Assembly: GCA_040766885.1 (NCBI GenBank)
Contig: JAXGPP010000010.1
Span: forward strand, 124,001-188,000
From: JAXGPP01 sp040766885
Lineage (GTDB): Bacteria > Planctomycetota > Planctomycetia > Pirellulales > Thermoguttaceae
DNA length: 64,000 bases
Direction of reading: 5' to 3'
Shown here piece after piece: positions 50,073 through 59,315 of this stretch. A model generated the notes under the pieces. It was given only the letters and a program-made list of their open reading frames with translations. It was not told the DNA's origin and did no database searches. How positions within the stretch are numbered: the stretch's first letter is position 1; every line of letters starts with the position of its first letter. The translations under genes and the position numbers were made by a program.

Positions 50073-52832
50073 TCAATTGGAGTCGTGCGGAGGGAGGACG
50101 ATTTCGGCGGGCCAGGGGCGGACTTCGACCTGGTCGAAGGCTTCGAGTTCGGAGAGGCCGAGGCCCCGGCCGGGCTGGGGCGTGAAATCGAACCTCACGT
50201 AGCGGCCCGGCAGGGGTTTCTCGAAAACCAGCGGGTAGGAGTACGCCAGACGGCCGCCGGCGGGCAGATCGTCGTACGAGGGATCGTCATCGTGTTCCCA
50301 GGCTTCGTAGTCGTCGGGTGGTTGCCAGAGGTCGTCGTGGCGGATCGTCCCGCAGGACGTCCAGCGGCGGCCGTCGCCGGAGAGCGAGACCTCGACCGTG
50401 GCCGGATGGCAGTAACGGGCGTTGGGCTGGTGCGTGCTCACGCGGACGCCGGCCATCGTTTGTTCATCCAGGAGATCGACGACGACGGAGAGCGGGGCGT
50501 CGCCGTCCCAGAAGGCGGTTGCCTGCTGGACTTCGTCGCGGACATAGTCGGTGGGCGCGATGACGGCGGCGTTGGTCAGTTCGCACCCGGCGGTATCGGG
50601 ATTACCCGAAGCTGAGCTTGCATCGCGGCTCACCGTGTAGGGTTTTCCGGCGGCGAGCGACTTGCCCCAGCGGCAGGCCAGCTTGGGACGCTCCCCGCCG
50701 GGTCCGACGTCGGCGCCGTCGGCATAGCCGTAGCGAGGGGGCGACTGGTCGGGGCCATGCCCCTGCAGGTTGACGGTCACCGAGTCCATGGTCGGGTCGC
50801 GGCGGCCGGCGACGTTGATCGAGTAGCGATGGGGCAAGGAGGAGACCAGTTCGGTGTGCGCGCGGGAGACGTCGCCTTCCGCGCGGTGCTCGGTCCAGCG
50901 ATAGGTCACTTCGATGGGCTGGAACGCCGGATCACGCGGCTTGTGCGCGACGCGCAGGAGCAGGTCCTGAATGCCCGGCATGTTGTAGGTGGCGGCGCCG
51001 CGACTGCAGAAGAAGACGCCGCGGAAGAAGGCCCGGCGGGTGTCGGGCGGGACGTCGGGGCCGGAAAACGTCTGGTGAACCTGCTCATCGAAGGGGAAAT
51101 CGCCGTCGCGGTTGAGGTGGAACTCGCGGTAGTCGGCGCCGTCCCACGAGTGGCGAAGCGAGACCCATGATCGCGGCGAGCGGTTGGTGCTCACGACGGC
51201 ATAACTGACCGACTCGACCGCGCCGGGGACCTCGAGCCGCCAGGTGGCGGAGCACTCGCGGCCGTCGACGCCGGCGCCGAGCGTCGCCTTGTAGGCTCCG
51301 TCGGGCTGATCGTCGCTCGAGAGGCCATCCTCTGCGAAGATGGTTCTCTTGTACGCCCCGGCATGAAGTGTTGGCCAGAGTTCGGCCGTCTCGACTTGTT
51401 GGCCGGCCCAGAGGGCAATCTGGTTGGCGCCGAGGGTGAGCTTGGGGAGCGCGAGGCGATTGAGCTGGGTGAGCGTGGTCGCGCGGAACGAATCGAGGCC
51501 CACGCCGCGAACGTCGGCGGCAGCGCGCATCGCGACTTTGATGAGGCACTGCGTCACGCCGGCAACTTCTTCTTGCAGGCTGAGGCGGAGGGGCTGTGGC
51601 GCACCGGGTGTCGCCTGCCAGACGGAGGTCCAGTTGAGGCCGGCGTCGCGCGAGACGAGGATCTCGAGCGAATCGTCGGGCGAGCAGACGGCGGCGGCCT
51701 CGATTTCCGTGGAGGTGATCACGTTGGCGGCGTAGACTTTGAACACGACGCTGGCGGTCCTACCCGGCTCGCGCGGATGGACTGCGGGCCCCACGCCGTC
51801 GTCGGCTTTCAGGGCGATGCCGTGATCGTCGTAGAAGACGCTGCGGCAGTCGGCGGCCGACAGATCGGGAGAGAAGAGCCAGCGGCCATTGCCGCGGAGG
51901 TTATTCAAGCCGTGCTGGTCGTCGGGGTCGGAGCCGTCGGCCATCGGGCGGAAGAAGGCAGGGTTCTTGGGCGAGGCGTCGCCCGGCGGCCGGGCGGGAT
52001 CCAAGGGCTTCCAATAGCGCGTATAGGACTCGTAGGGGCGTAGATTGAGCGTCGCGCGGTGGCCAGTCCGCGACATCTGGCAGTAGCGGTCGACGGAGAA
52101 GCCGTCGATGTAGGAGGCGGCGCCGTTGAGGAGGGTTCGCCGGTAGGCGACCGGCTGATCGGAGGCCGAGCGCCAGCCGGTGGGGCCGGCGTGCGACGCG
52201 CATGCCGGCGCGCTGTGATAGAGGTAGTAGTGGCCCGGTTCGCTCTTTCCGCCAGACAGCTCGCAGGCGTGCGACTGCTGGATCTCTTCGCAACTGGCGA
52301 CTTCGCCGGCGTGATTGAAGCAGTAGACGCTCATCGAGGAGTCGAAGAGGTGCCAGGTCTGGCCGCCGTCCCAGGAGACCTCGCTGACCGTGTGGTCGCC
52401 GAGTTGGATGTAGCGGGCCTGGAAACCCAGTTCGCGCCAGGCGGCGATATTGAGCAGGGAGATGATCCCGCAGTTCATCGCGCCGTAGGAGTTGTAGTGC
52501 AGGATCGGGTCGAGGATGTGGCGGCCGTCCTCGACGGCGCAACTGGTCTGCCGGCGGCTCCGCCGGCCCCATCGCCAGACGGCGATTGCCTTGTCCTGGG
52601 GTGTCTGCCAGGCGGCGGTGGAGCTCTCAACGAACGACTCGAGCGTGGCGTAGTCGGGTACGTTGTCGGTCGCGAGGTGAAGGTTGTAGACGGCGGCTTC
52701 GGCTGGAGGACAGAGAAGTGAAAACGCCAACAGCAGCAGGGCGGTTTGAGGGCGGCAAGGGCCGCCGGACGTATTGCCGAACGCCGAGAGGCGCAGGAGA
52801 GCGGAATGGCGGAGCCCGGCGTGCCAGCTCAT
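50073..52832 (-). CDS. Large secreted protein: transglutaminase-like N-terminus, discoidin-like C-terminus
   Basis: A 919-residue exported protein (signal AFSLLCPPAEAA). Residues about 100-175 look like a transglutaminase/cysteine-protease fold with a Cys-His-Asp set: Cys121 in NSYGAMNCGIISLLN, His147 in LGDHTVSEVSW and Asp164 in HLFDSSM. The middle (300-690) is beta-rich without a named domain. The C-terminal 200 residues include an F5/8-type (discoidin) carbohydrate-binding pattern: AGVRVSTHQPNARYCHPATV, GRYVRFDFTPQPGRGLGLSE and LEAF. Its start overlaps the stop of the Gfo/Idh/MocA gene (ATGA), so both are made together. Probably acts on a glycan-linked substrate outside the cell (inference). 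Confidence 0.7.
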   Translation of the reverse strand: MSWHAGLRHSALLRLSAFGNTSGGPCRPQTALLLLAFSLLCPPAEAAVYNLHLATDNVPDYATLESFVESSTAAWQTPQDKAIAVWRWGRRSRRQTSCAVEDGRHILDPILHYNSYGAMNCGIISLLNIAAWRELGFQARYIQLGDHTVSEVSWDGGQTWHLFDSSMSVYCFNHAGEVASCEEIQQSHACELSGGKSEPGHYYLYHSAPACASHAGPTGWRSASDQPVAYRRTLLNGAASYIDGFSVDRYCQMSRTGHRATLNLRPYESYTRYWKPLDPARPPGDASPKNPAFFRPMADGSDPDDQHGLNNLRGNGRWLFSPDLSAADCRSVFYDDHGIALKADDGVGPAVHPREPGRTASVVFKVYAANVITSTEIEAAAVCSPDDSLEILVSRDAGLNWTSVWQATPGAPQPLRLSLQEEVAGVTQCLIKVAMRAAADVRGVGLDSFRATTLTQLNRLALPKLTLGANQIALWAGQQVETAELWPTLHAGAYKRTIFAEDGLSSDDQPDGAYKATLGAGVDGRECSATWRLEVPGAVESVSYAVVSTNRSPRSWVSLRHSWDGADYREFHLNRDGDFPFDEQVHQTFSGPDVPPDTRRAFFRGVFFCSRGAATYNMPGIQDLLLRVAHKPRDPAFQPIEVTYRWTEHRAEGDVSRAHTELVSSLPHRYSINVAGRRDPTMDSVTVNLQGHGPDQSPPRYGYADGADVGPGGERPKLACRWGKSLAAGKPYTVSRDASSASGNPDTAGCELTNAAVIAPTDYVRDEVQQATAFWDGDAPLSVVVDLLDEQTMAGVRVSTHQPNARYCHPATVEVSLSGDGRRWTSCGTIRHDDLWQPPDDYEAWEHDDDPSYDDLPAGGRLAYSYPLVFEKPLPGRYVRFDFTPQPGRGLGLSELEAFDQVEVRPWPAEIVLPPHDSN

Positions 52833-54199
52833 AGCGTCCAGCCCTTTCGGTATTCGCGGCGAAGTGCGGCATCGGCTTCGGGATGGTTGACGACCTTGCA
52901 GGCCACGGGGTCATACTCGAGCGTTTCGCCGAAGAGCGTGGCGACGTTGGCCAGGAGGAGGAACTCGATGAGCGGGGCGGCGTAGTCGAAGTTTGACATG
53001 GTCGGCGGGCCGCCCTTGCAGGCGGCGGTGAACTCGCGTTCGTGACTGCCGGAGCGGGGCAGAGTGCGGGGAGGGCCTTCGAAGCCGGCGAACTTGTCTT
53101 CGGGCAGCAGTTCGAACGAGGAGTTGTGTTCGGTCGACTTGATCATGCCTTCGGCGCCGACGATCAGGCAGCCGCCATGTTCCTTCCACTTCCGCTCGCC
53201 GGCATCGCCCCAATCGAGCTGGCGGCCGAGGTGGGCTTCCACACGGCGGCGGCCTTCCGGCGAACCGTAGTGATGATTGAACCCGATTGGAGGCTGCTCG
53301 CCGCGAGCGGGGACTTCGTAGCGGATCGAGGCCCAGCGGGGGAATCCGACGCGTTCGGTCTCGGACATTTCGACGTGGACGCGGATCGGAGTCGTGCTTG
53401 CCGCGTCGGCACTCCACAGCTCATCGATGGAAAACGCTTTGAAGGGGAGATTGCCGCTGTGCGGGCCCCAGTTGCCCACGGTTCCGGTAGCGAAGTCGCG
53501 CCAACGGTGCCAATTGAGCCACTGGGAGTGGAACGGACGATCGGCGGCCGGGCCGAGCCACAGGTCCCAGTTGAGTCCGTCGGGCGCAGGTTCGCTTCCC
53601 TGGGGCGGTTCGACGGGGCCGCTGCCGCCCGAATCCCAGACATGAATCTCCTGGAGAGTTCCGATGGAGCCAGCTTGGATCAGTTCGACCGCGCGGCGGA
53701 AGGCCTCGGTGGCGGTGCCCTGGTTGCCCATCTGCGTGACGACGCCCTGCCGGCGGGCGATGTCGCGAAGTGCGCGGGCCTCGGCCACATCGTGGGTGAG
53801 GGGCTTCTCGCAGTAGACGTGCTTGCCGGCGCGCATCGCCGCGGCCGAGATGACGGCGTGGGTGTTGTCGGGTGTAGCGACGAAGACGGCGTCGATCTCG
53901 CGGCCGCGCTCGTCGAGCATGACGCGGAAGTCTTCGTACTTGGGCACGTCGGGGAACAGCTTGAACGCCGGGGCGGCCCGCTTCTGGTTGACGTCGCAGA
54001 GGGCGACGACGTTTTCGCCAATCCGCGGCACACTCTCGACAAACGATCCGCCGCGGCCGGCGAGACCCACCAGCGCGACGTTCAGCCGCTCGTTGGCCGC
54101 GTAGGCGCGTGCCGAGCGACTATCGCGGAGGAGGAGAAACGCGGCGGAGCCGCCCGCCGCCTGCTGGAGAAACCGCCGCCGGGTGAGTGAGGTCTTCAT
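52829..54199 (-). CDS. Gfo/Idh/MocA family oxidoreductase, Tat-exported
   Basis: A 456-residue NAD(P)-dependent oxidoreductase-like protein from ATG 54199 (MKTSLTRRRFLQQAAGG), with GGAG twelve bases upstream. A strong Tat signal, Rossmann motif ALVGLAGRGGSFVES, catalytic motif YCEKPLTHDVAEA and WNWHRWRDFATGTVGNWGPH-type substrate block are all visible. The subfamily (with GNQGT and WDLWLGPA) is exported and abundant in planctomycetes; members may act in 3-keto sugar formation. It is divergent from the NHL-repeat gene and coupled to the transglutaminase-like gene. Cofactor and substrate unproven. Confidence 0.92.
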   Translation of the reverse strand: MKTSLTRRRFLQQAAGGSAAFLLLRDSRSARAYAANERLNVALVGLAGRGGSFVESVPRIGENVVALCDVNQKRAAPAFKLFPDVPKYEDFRVMLDERGREIDAVFVATPDNTHAVISAAAMRAGKHVYCEKPLTHDVAEARALRDIARRQGVVTQMGNQGTATEAFRRAVELIQAGSIGTLQEIHVWDSGGSGPVEPPQGSEPAPDGLNWDLWLGPAADRPFHSQWLNWHRWRDFATGTVGNWGPHSGNLPFKAFSIDELWSADAASTTPIRVHVEMSETERVGFPRWASIRYEVPARGEQPPIGFNHHYGSPEGRRRVEAHLGRQLDWGDAGERKWKEHGGCLIVGAEGMIKSTEHNSSFELLPEDKFAGFEGPPRTLPRSGSHEREFTAACKGGPPTMSNFDYAAPLIEFLLLANVATLFGETLEYDPVACKVVNHPEADAALRREYRKGWTL

Positions 54200-54498
54200 C
54201 GTGCTGCTCCGCATGGTCTTGCGGCCGTCGTTCGATGCCCCGTGCGGCCGATCGTACCCGGCTCTTTTATTACCGGCTGACACACCGCATGCAAGCAACC
54301 GCCTCAGCGGTGGGGGGCAGGCGCGGCTGCGCGGCATGAAGGCGGAGGGGGCTCTCTGCGATTATGAGAATCGTCGCCGACAAAGACTGTTACAGCGAAA
54401 CGCGACGCCGTGGTGGCTGGTCGACATGCGGTCGCGGCCGGATTAGGATACCGGCGACAGGACATATCCCGCTGTTCGTAAACTTGAGGACTTCTGCG

Positions 54499-55518
54499 AT
54501 GATTGCTCGGCTCGAAGCGCGGTGTTTCATGCTGGCGATGGCACTCCTGGCCCTGGTGGGCGGCGCCGTGACGGCGGCCGAACTGATTCCGACGCCCAGT
54601 TATCCGCGGGTCAACACGTCGATCTGGTATGAAGTTGACCCGGCGTGGCCACAACGGCCGGCTGAAGCGGCGTGGGACCAGATGCCGGGCGTGGCGGTGG
54701 ACGAGCAGGACAATATCTGGATCTTCACCCGGGGAACGCCGCCGGTGCAGGTCTACCGGCCCGACGGGAAGTTTGTTCGGTCGTGGGGAGAGGATTTCGT
54801 CGGCAAGGCACACCAGATCAAATTCGATCGGGAAGGGAATGTCTGGCTGGCCGACGTGGGCAACCACGTGATCTTGAAGTGTTCGCGCGAGGGGAAGGTG
54901 CTGGCGCGGTTGGGGACAACCGGCGAGCCCGGCTGCGATGAGCGGCACTTGAACAAGCCCACCGACATGGTCGTGGCTCCGAACGGCGACGTATTTGTGA
55001 CCGACGGCTACGGCAATGCCCGGGTGGTCCATTTCGATCGGCAAGGGCGCTACAAGAAGAGCTGGGGCCGGCTGGGGTCAGCGCCGGGCGAGTTCAGTAT
55101 TCCTCACGCGATCGTCATGGACTCGAAGGGGCGGCTGTTTGTGGCCGATCGGAACAACGCGAGGATCCAGGTCTTCGACCAGGAGGGGAAGCTGCTCGAC
55201 GTGTGGTCGAACCTGCTCGTGCCGTGGTCGTTCTGGATCAGCGATAAGGATGAGATCTGGACGTGCGGTTCGTCGCCGATGATCTGGCGGCCGGAAGACT
55301 CGGTGGTCGGCTGTCCGCCCAAGGATCAGCTCTTCATGAAGTTCGACACATCGGGCCGGCTGCTTCAGCTCTGGTCGGTGCCCAAGGGGAACGACGGCGA
55401 AGAGAAGCCGGGGGAGCTCAACTGGCTGCACAGCCTGGCTCTCGATTCGCAAGGGAACATCTACGCCGTGGACATCATCGGCAAGCGGGCGCAGAAGTTC
55501 ATTCGCCACGGCGAGTGA
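54499..55518 (+). CDS. Secreted NHL-repeat beta-propeller protein
   Basis: A 339-residue exported protein from ATG 54499 (MIARLEARCFML), with GAGGA upstream. Signal peptide LAMALLALVGGAVTAA. The mature part is a six-bladed NHL propeller: GVAVDEQDNIWIFTRG, IKFDREGNVWLADVGNHVI, MVVAPNGDVFVTDGYGNARV, IVMDSKGRLFVADRNNARI and LALDSQGNIYAVDIIGKRAQ. Such propellers bind carbohydrates or peptides or act as lyases; a bound metal is possible. It begins the rightward glycan operon, 47 bases before the next gene. Confidence 0.85.
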   Translation: MIARLEARCFMLAMALLALVGGAVTAAELIPTPSYPRVNTSIWYEVDPAWPQRPAEAAWDQMPGVAVDEQDNIWIFTRGTPPVQVYRPDGKFVRSWGEDFVGKAHQIKFDREGNVWLADVGNHVILKCSREGKVLARLGTTGEPGCDERHLNKPTDMVVAPNGDVFVTDGYGNARVVHFDRQGRYKKSWGRLGSAPGEFSIPHAIVMDSKGRLFVADRNNARIQVFDQEGKLLDVWSNLLVPWSFWISDKDEIWTCGSSPMIWRPEDSVVGCPPKDQLFMKFDTSGRLLQLWSVPKGNDGEEKPGELNWLHSLALDSQGNIYAVDIIGKRAQKFIRHGE

Positions 55519-55565
55519 TCGCCGCCGGTGCGGCGGGGATCACGGCTTAGCAAAGGGGAGGAGAA

Positions 55566-57569
55566 ATGATGAGGACCGGACCCACTTGGACGATACGGAC
55601 GACACGATGGACGCTGATGCTCTGGCTTATCGGCATGACGCCGCTCGGCGTGGCCGCCGCTCAGTCTGCCGACGGGGGCGAGAACCTGGTCCGGAACGCG
55701 TCGTTCGAGCAAGCAGGGATGAACACGCCGGTTCCGGCCGAGTGGCGAGGCGCGCCGCAGGCGTACAGCCTGGACAGCAGCGTGGCCCGGTCGGGCAAGG
55801 CTTCGCTCAAGTACGATAATGCGGATGCAAAACGCTACTTGCTCTGCACGCAGAGGGTGGCACTGGAGCCGGGCTGGAAATGCCGTTTCGGAGTGTGGAT
55901 CAAGACCGAGGACATCAAGGGGGACGAATCGGGGGCGACCATCTGCCTGGAATGGCAAGACAAGGACGGCAAGTGGCTGGGCGGAGCCTATCCGACGGGC
56001 ATCCGAGGCACGAAAGACTGGACCCGCGTCGAGGGAGTCACGCGGCTTCCGGAGAACGCCGCCACCTGCAACGTGGCGTGCTATGTCCGCCAGGGGATGA
56101 CGGGCAAGGCATGGTTCGACGACGTGGAGGTAGTCCGCGTCAAGGATCCGCCGATGCGGAGCGTGCTGCTCGCACCCGGCTATCGCGGACGCGTGACGCC
56201 CGACGGGCCCAAGGAGGCGCGTGTCCGGGTGCGGTGGAACCTGGCGGACTATGATCTCGCGCCGCGCGACCTCCGCGTTCGCGCGCGTATGACGGGCATG
56301 GCCAAGGCGTTTCTTCGCGAAGCGACCAGCCAGGCGCAGAACAACGAGGCGGAATACCTTGACATTACCCTGCCGCTGGCCGGGCTGGCCCCGGGATCGT
56401 ACGGTCTGGCGATTCGCCTGGAGGGCCCCGAAGGCAAGGAGCTTCAGACCGATCAACACGTGATCGAGTGCCTCAGCGAAGGAGAGGACTTCACTTGCCG
56501 CATTGACGAGAACCGGCGGCTGCTGGTCGAGGGAAAGCCATTCTTTCCCATCGGCATGTACTTCAGCCGCATCGACGCCCGCGACATGGAGGTTTACGCC
56601 CAGAGCAAGTTCAATTGCCTGATGCCCTACGGATCGCCGACGCGCGAGCAGATGGATCTGGCCCAGAAGCACGGGCTCAAGGTGATCTACTCGATCAAGG
56701 ACTGGTACGCGGGTTCGTCGTGGTGCCCGCCGGCAATCAGGACGGCGGCCGATGAGGAGCCGATGGTCCGGGCGAGGGTGCGGGAGTTCCGCGATCATCC
56801 GGCCCTGCTGGCGTGGTACCTGAACGACGAGCTTTCGCAGCAGTTCATGCCGCAGTTGGAGGCCCATCAGCGGTGGGTGGCGGCGGAGGACCCGAATCAT
56901 CCGACGTGGGTCGTTCTCTACCAGTATCGCGAGGTGGCCGCGTATCTCAAGACATTCGACGTGATCGGGACCGATCCGTACCCGATCGGGCGCAACCCGG
57001 CGTCGATGGCCGCCGAGTGGACGGCGGAGACCTTCCGCCAGGTGGAGCAGGCGCGGCCGATGTGGCAGGTTCCGCAGCTTCACAACTGGGCCAACTACGC
57101 CAAGACGGATGCCGAGAAAGCGCGCGGGCGAACGCCGACTTTCGACGAAGTCCGCAGCATGGCGTGGCAGTGCATCGCGGAAGGGGCCACGGGATTGGTG
57201 TTCTACTCGTGGTACGACGTGAAGCGGAACCCGGACGTTTCGTTTGACGTGCAGTGGGACGGGCTCAAGCGGCTGGCAGCGGAGATCGACCGCATGGCGC
57301 CGATCCTGCTTTCGGTCGAGCCCGCGCCGGCGATCGGAGTTGAAGGGGAGCGGCCGGCGTGGCTGCACTGGCTGGCCCGCCGCCACAACGGCAAATTGTA
57401 TCTCGCGGCGGTGAACGACGGCGACGGTGAAGGAACGGTCGCGTTCCGACTGCCGTCGGCTCCCCGGAGCGTGCGGCCTGTGGACGAGGATCGGTCGGTG
57501 GCCAGCGATGGTGAGCTGCTGCGGGTTGAGCTGCCGCGGCTGGCAGTGAAGTGCTTCGAGATTGAATGA
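55566..57569 (+). CDS. Secreted TIM-barrel glycosidase-like protein with N-terminal carbohydrate-binding module
   Basis: A 667-residue exported protein (signal TLMLWLIGMTPLGVAAAQ). Residues about 38-200 form a CBM-like jelly roll (ENLVRNASFEQ, SLKYDNADAKRY, KAWFDDVEVVRV). From about residue 320 a TIM barrel starts (LVEGKPFFPIGMYF), with the likely acid/base Glu in LLAWYLNDELSQQF, as in clan GH-A enzymes. DVIGTDPYPIGRNP is another barrel strand. A beta-sandwich (NGKLYLAAVNDGDGEGTVAF) ends the protein. Its stop overlaps a possible start of the next gene. Substrate unknown. Confidence 0.75.
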   Translation: MMRTGPTWTIRTTRWTLMLWLIGMTPLGVAAAQSADGGENLVRNASFEQAGMNTPVPAEWRGAPQAYSLDSSVARSGKASLKYDNADAKRYLLCTQRVALEPGWKCRFGVWIKTEDIKGDESGATICLEWQDKDGKWLGGAYPTGIRGTKDWTRVEGVTRLPENAATCNVACYVRQGMTGKAWFDDVEVVRVKDPPMRSVLLAPGYRGRVTPDGPKEARVRVRWNLADYDLAPRDLRVRARMTGMAKAFLREATSQAQNNEAEYLDITLPLAGLAPGSYGLAIRLEGPEGKELQTDQHVIECLSEGEDFTCRIDENRRLLVEGKPFFPIGMYFSRIDARDMEVYAQSKFNCLMPYGSPTREQMDLAQKHGLKVIYSIKDWYAGSSWCPPAIRTAADEEPMVRARVREFRDHPALLAWYLNDELSQQFMPQLEAHQRWVAAEDPNHPTWVVLYQYREVAAYLKTFDVIGTDPYPIGRNPASMAAEWTAETFRQVEQARPMWQVPQLHNWANYAKTDAEKARGRTPTFDEVRSMAWQCIAEGATGLVFYSWYDVKRNPDVSFDVQWDGLKRLAAEIDRMAPILLSVEPAPAIGVEGERPAWLHWLARRHNGKLYLAAVNDGDGEGTVAFRLPSAPRSVRPVDEDRSVASDGELLRVELPRLAVKCFEIE

Positions 57570-57580
57570 AGGAGAATGCC

Positions 57581-59239
57581 GTGCGAAATGCAGTTGTGGG
57601 ATTGATCCTGATCGTTCTCGGTTTCGGCATAGCACAGGCCTCGGCCAAGGAGTATCCCTGCCGCTGGGTGTATGTTTCCCGCAACCTCTCGAACGATCGC
57701 AATGTTGAAGAGATCGGCGAGATCGTCAAAACGGCGGCGGCGCACGGCCTGAACGGCATGGTCCTCACAGGTCTCGATCGCCTCGATCGCCAGCCGGGCG
57801 GATACGTGGAGCGGTTGGAGGCAGTCAAGCGAATGTGTGCCGAGAACGGGATCGAGATCATTCCCATCATCTTCTCGGCCGGGTATGGCGGAAGCGTGCT
57901 CGGCCACGACCGCAATCTCGCCGAGGGGCTGCCGGTGGGGGGCGCGCGGTTCGTCGTTCATGGCAGCGAGGCGCGGCTGGAATCCGATTTCCCGGTCGAG
58001 ATCGCCGGCGGTGGGTTTGAAGATTACCAGGGCAACCAGGTTCGCGGCCCGCGGTTTCACGACCAGCCTGGGACCGTGAGTTTCGTCGACACGCAGGTGT
58101 TCAAGGAGGGGAAGGCCGCTTTGCGGCTGGAGAACTTCGGCCAGAACCTGCACGGGCACGGCCGGGTGATGTTCGAGGTGCCGGTCAAGCCGCACCGCTC
58201 CTATCGCATCACCGGCTGGCTGAAGACGGAGAATCTCCAGCCGTCGGACCGATTCCAGATCCAGGTGCTGGCCGGCGAGCGATCGCTTGCGCCGGTTAGC
58301 GTGCGCACCGAGTCGACGGCCGACTGGCGGCCGATCGTCGTCGGCTTCAACAGCATGGAATACGACAAGGTGCGGATCTATGCGGGCGTGTGGCGCGGGA
58401 AAGAGGGAAAATTCTGGCTCGACGACCTGCGGATCGAGGAAGTGGGGCTGGTGAACCTGCTTCGCCGGCCGGGGACGCCGATTGAGGTTCGCGACGAGGC
58501 TTCGGCGGTGGTCTACGAGGAAGGCCGCGACTACGCGCCGCTTGCCGACCCGAAGCTCACGTTCCGCTTCGACCACGACGGTCCGCCGCTGAAGATTCTG
58601 CCCGGCAGCCGCATCAAGGACGGCCAGTCGCTTCGCGTGGACTACTATCACGGCATGTCGGTGCACGACGGGCAGGTGACGATCTGCATGTCGGAGCCGG
58701 TGGTCTATGAGGTCTGGCGGAAGCAGGTCGAGGTCATCCAAGAGCACATCGCGCCGAAGCGATGGCTGTTGAGCATGGACGAGATTCGCGCGGGAGGCTC
58801 GTGCAAGGCCTGCAAGGATCGCAAGCTGAGCATGGCCCGGATTCTTGGCGACTGCCTCACCCGGCAGTTCGAGATGATCCGCGGCGCCAACCCGCAGGCC
58901 GAGGTCTTCGTGTGGTCCGACATGCTCGATCCGAACCACAACGCCCACGGCAACTACTACCTGGTCGACGGCGACTACTCGGGTTCGTGGGAGCACATTC
59001 CCCGCGAGATGCAGATCGTCTGCTGGTACTACGACAAGCGGAACGAGAGCCTGGCGCATTTCTCGGGCCTCGGCTTCAAGACCCTGGCCGGCGCATACTA
59101 CGACGCCGACACGCTCGATAACCCCAAGGGCTGGCTCGAAGCGCTCGATCGCACGCCCGGGGCCGTGGGGATCATGTACACGACCTGGCAGAACAAGTAC
59201 GAGCTGCTCGCGCCGTTTGGCGACCTCATTTCCAAGTAG
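57581..59239 (+). CDS. Secreted TIM-barrel glycosidase-like protein
   Basis: A 552-residue protein if it starts at GTG 57581, which has AAGGAG six bases upstream; ATG 57566, overlapping the previous stop, adds five residues. Signal peptide VGLILIVLGFGIAQASA. N-terminal barrel strands (CRWVYVSRNLSND, GLNGMVLTGLDRLD, GIEIIPIIFSAGYGG) are interrupted by a beta-sandwich insertion (about 120-360: GKAALRLENFGQNLHGHGRV, GKFWLDDLRI), then the barrel resumes with WLLSMDEIRAGGSCKACKD, QAEVFVWSDMLDPNHN and GIMYTTWQNKYE. It looks like a distant glycoside hydrolase (hexosaminidase-like order). The last gene of its operon. Confidence 0.7.
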   Translation: MRNAVVGLILIVLGFGIAQASAKEYPCRWVYVSRNLSNDRNVEEIGEIVKTAAAHGLNGMVLTGLDRLDRQPGGYVERLEAVKRMCAENGIEIIPIIFSAGYGGSVLGHDRNLAEGLPVGGARFVVHGSEARLESDFPVEIAGGGFEDYQGNQVRGPRFHDQPGTVSFVDTQVFKEGKAALRLENFGQNLHGHGRVMFEVPVKPHRSYRITGWLKTENLQPSDRFQIQVLAGERSLAPVSVRTESTADWRPIVVGFNSMEYDKVRIYAGVWRGKEGKFWLDDLRIEEVGLVNLLRRPGTPIEVRDEASAVVYEEGRDYAPLADPKLTFRFDHDGPPLKILPGSRIKDGQSLRVDYYHGMSVHDGQVTICMSEPVVYEVWRKQVEVIQEHIAPKRWLLSMDEIRAGGSCKACKDRKLSMARILGDCLTRQFEMIRGANPQAEVFVWSDMLDPNHNAHGNYYLVDGDYSGSWEHIPREMQIVCWYYDKRNESLAHFSGLGFKTLAGAYYDADTLDNPKGWLEALDRTPGAVGIMYTTWQNKYELLAPFGDLISK

Positions 59240-59245
59240 TCCTCG

Positions 59246-59315
59246 TCATTCCGAGGGCCGTGCCGCCTGGCGAACAAGGTTTGCGCCGCGGATGATGCTG
59301 TCTAGGCCCTGAACC
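59246..59315 (-). pseudogene. Severed 3' end of the leucine-rich-repeat gene
   Basis: Read on the minus strand after the IS4 target duplicate, bases continue LDSIIRGANLVRQAARPSE and a stop at 59246-59248. This joins in frame to ...RYAVVQG of the gene at 60833-62338 when the element and one duplicate are removed. It is therefore the original C-terminus. Confidence 0.85.
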
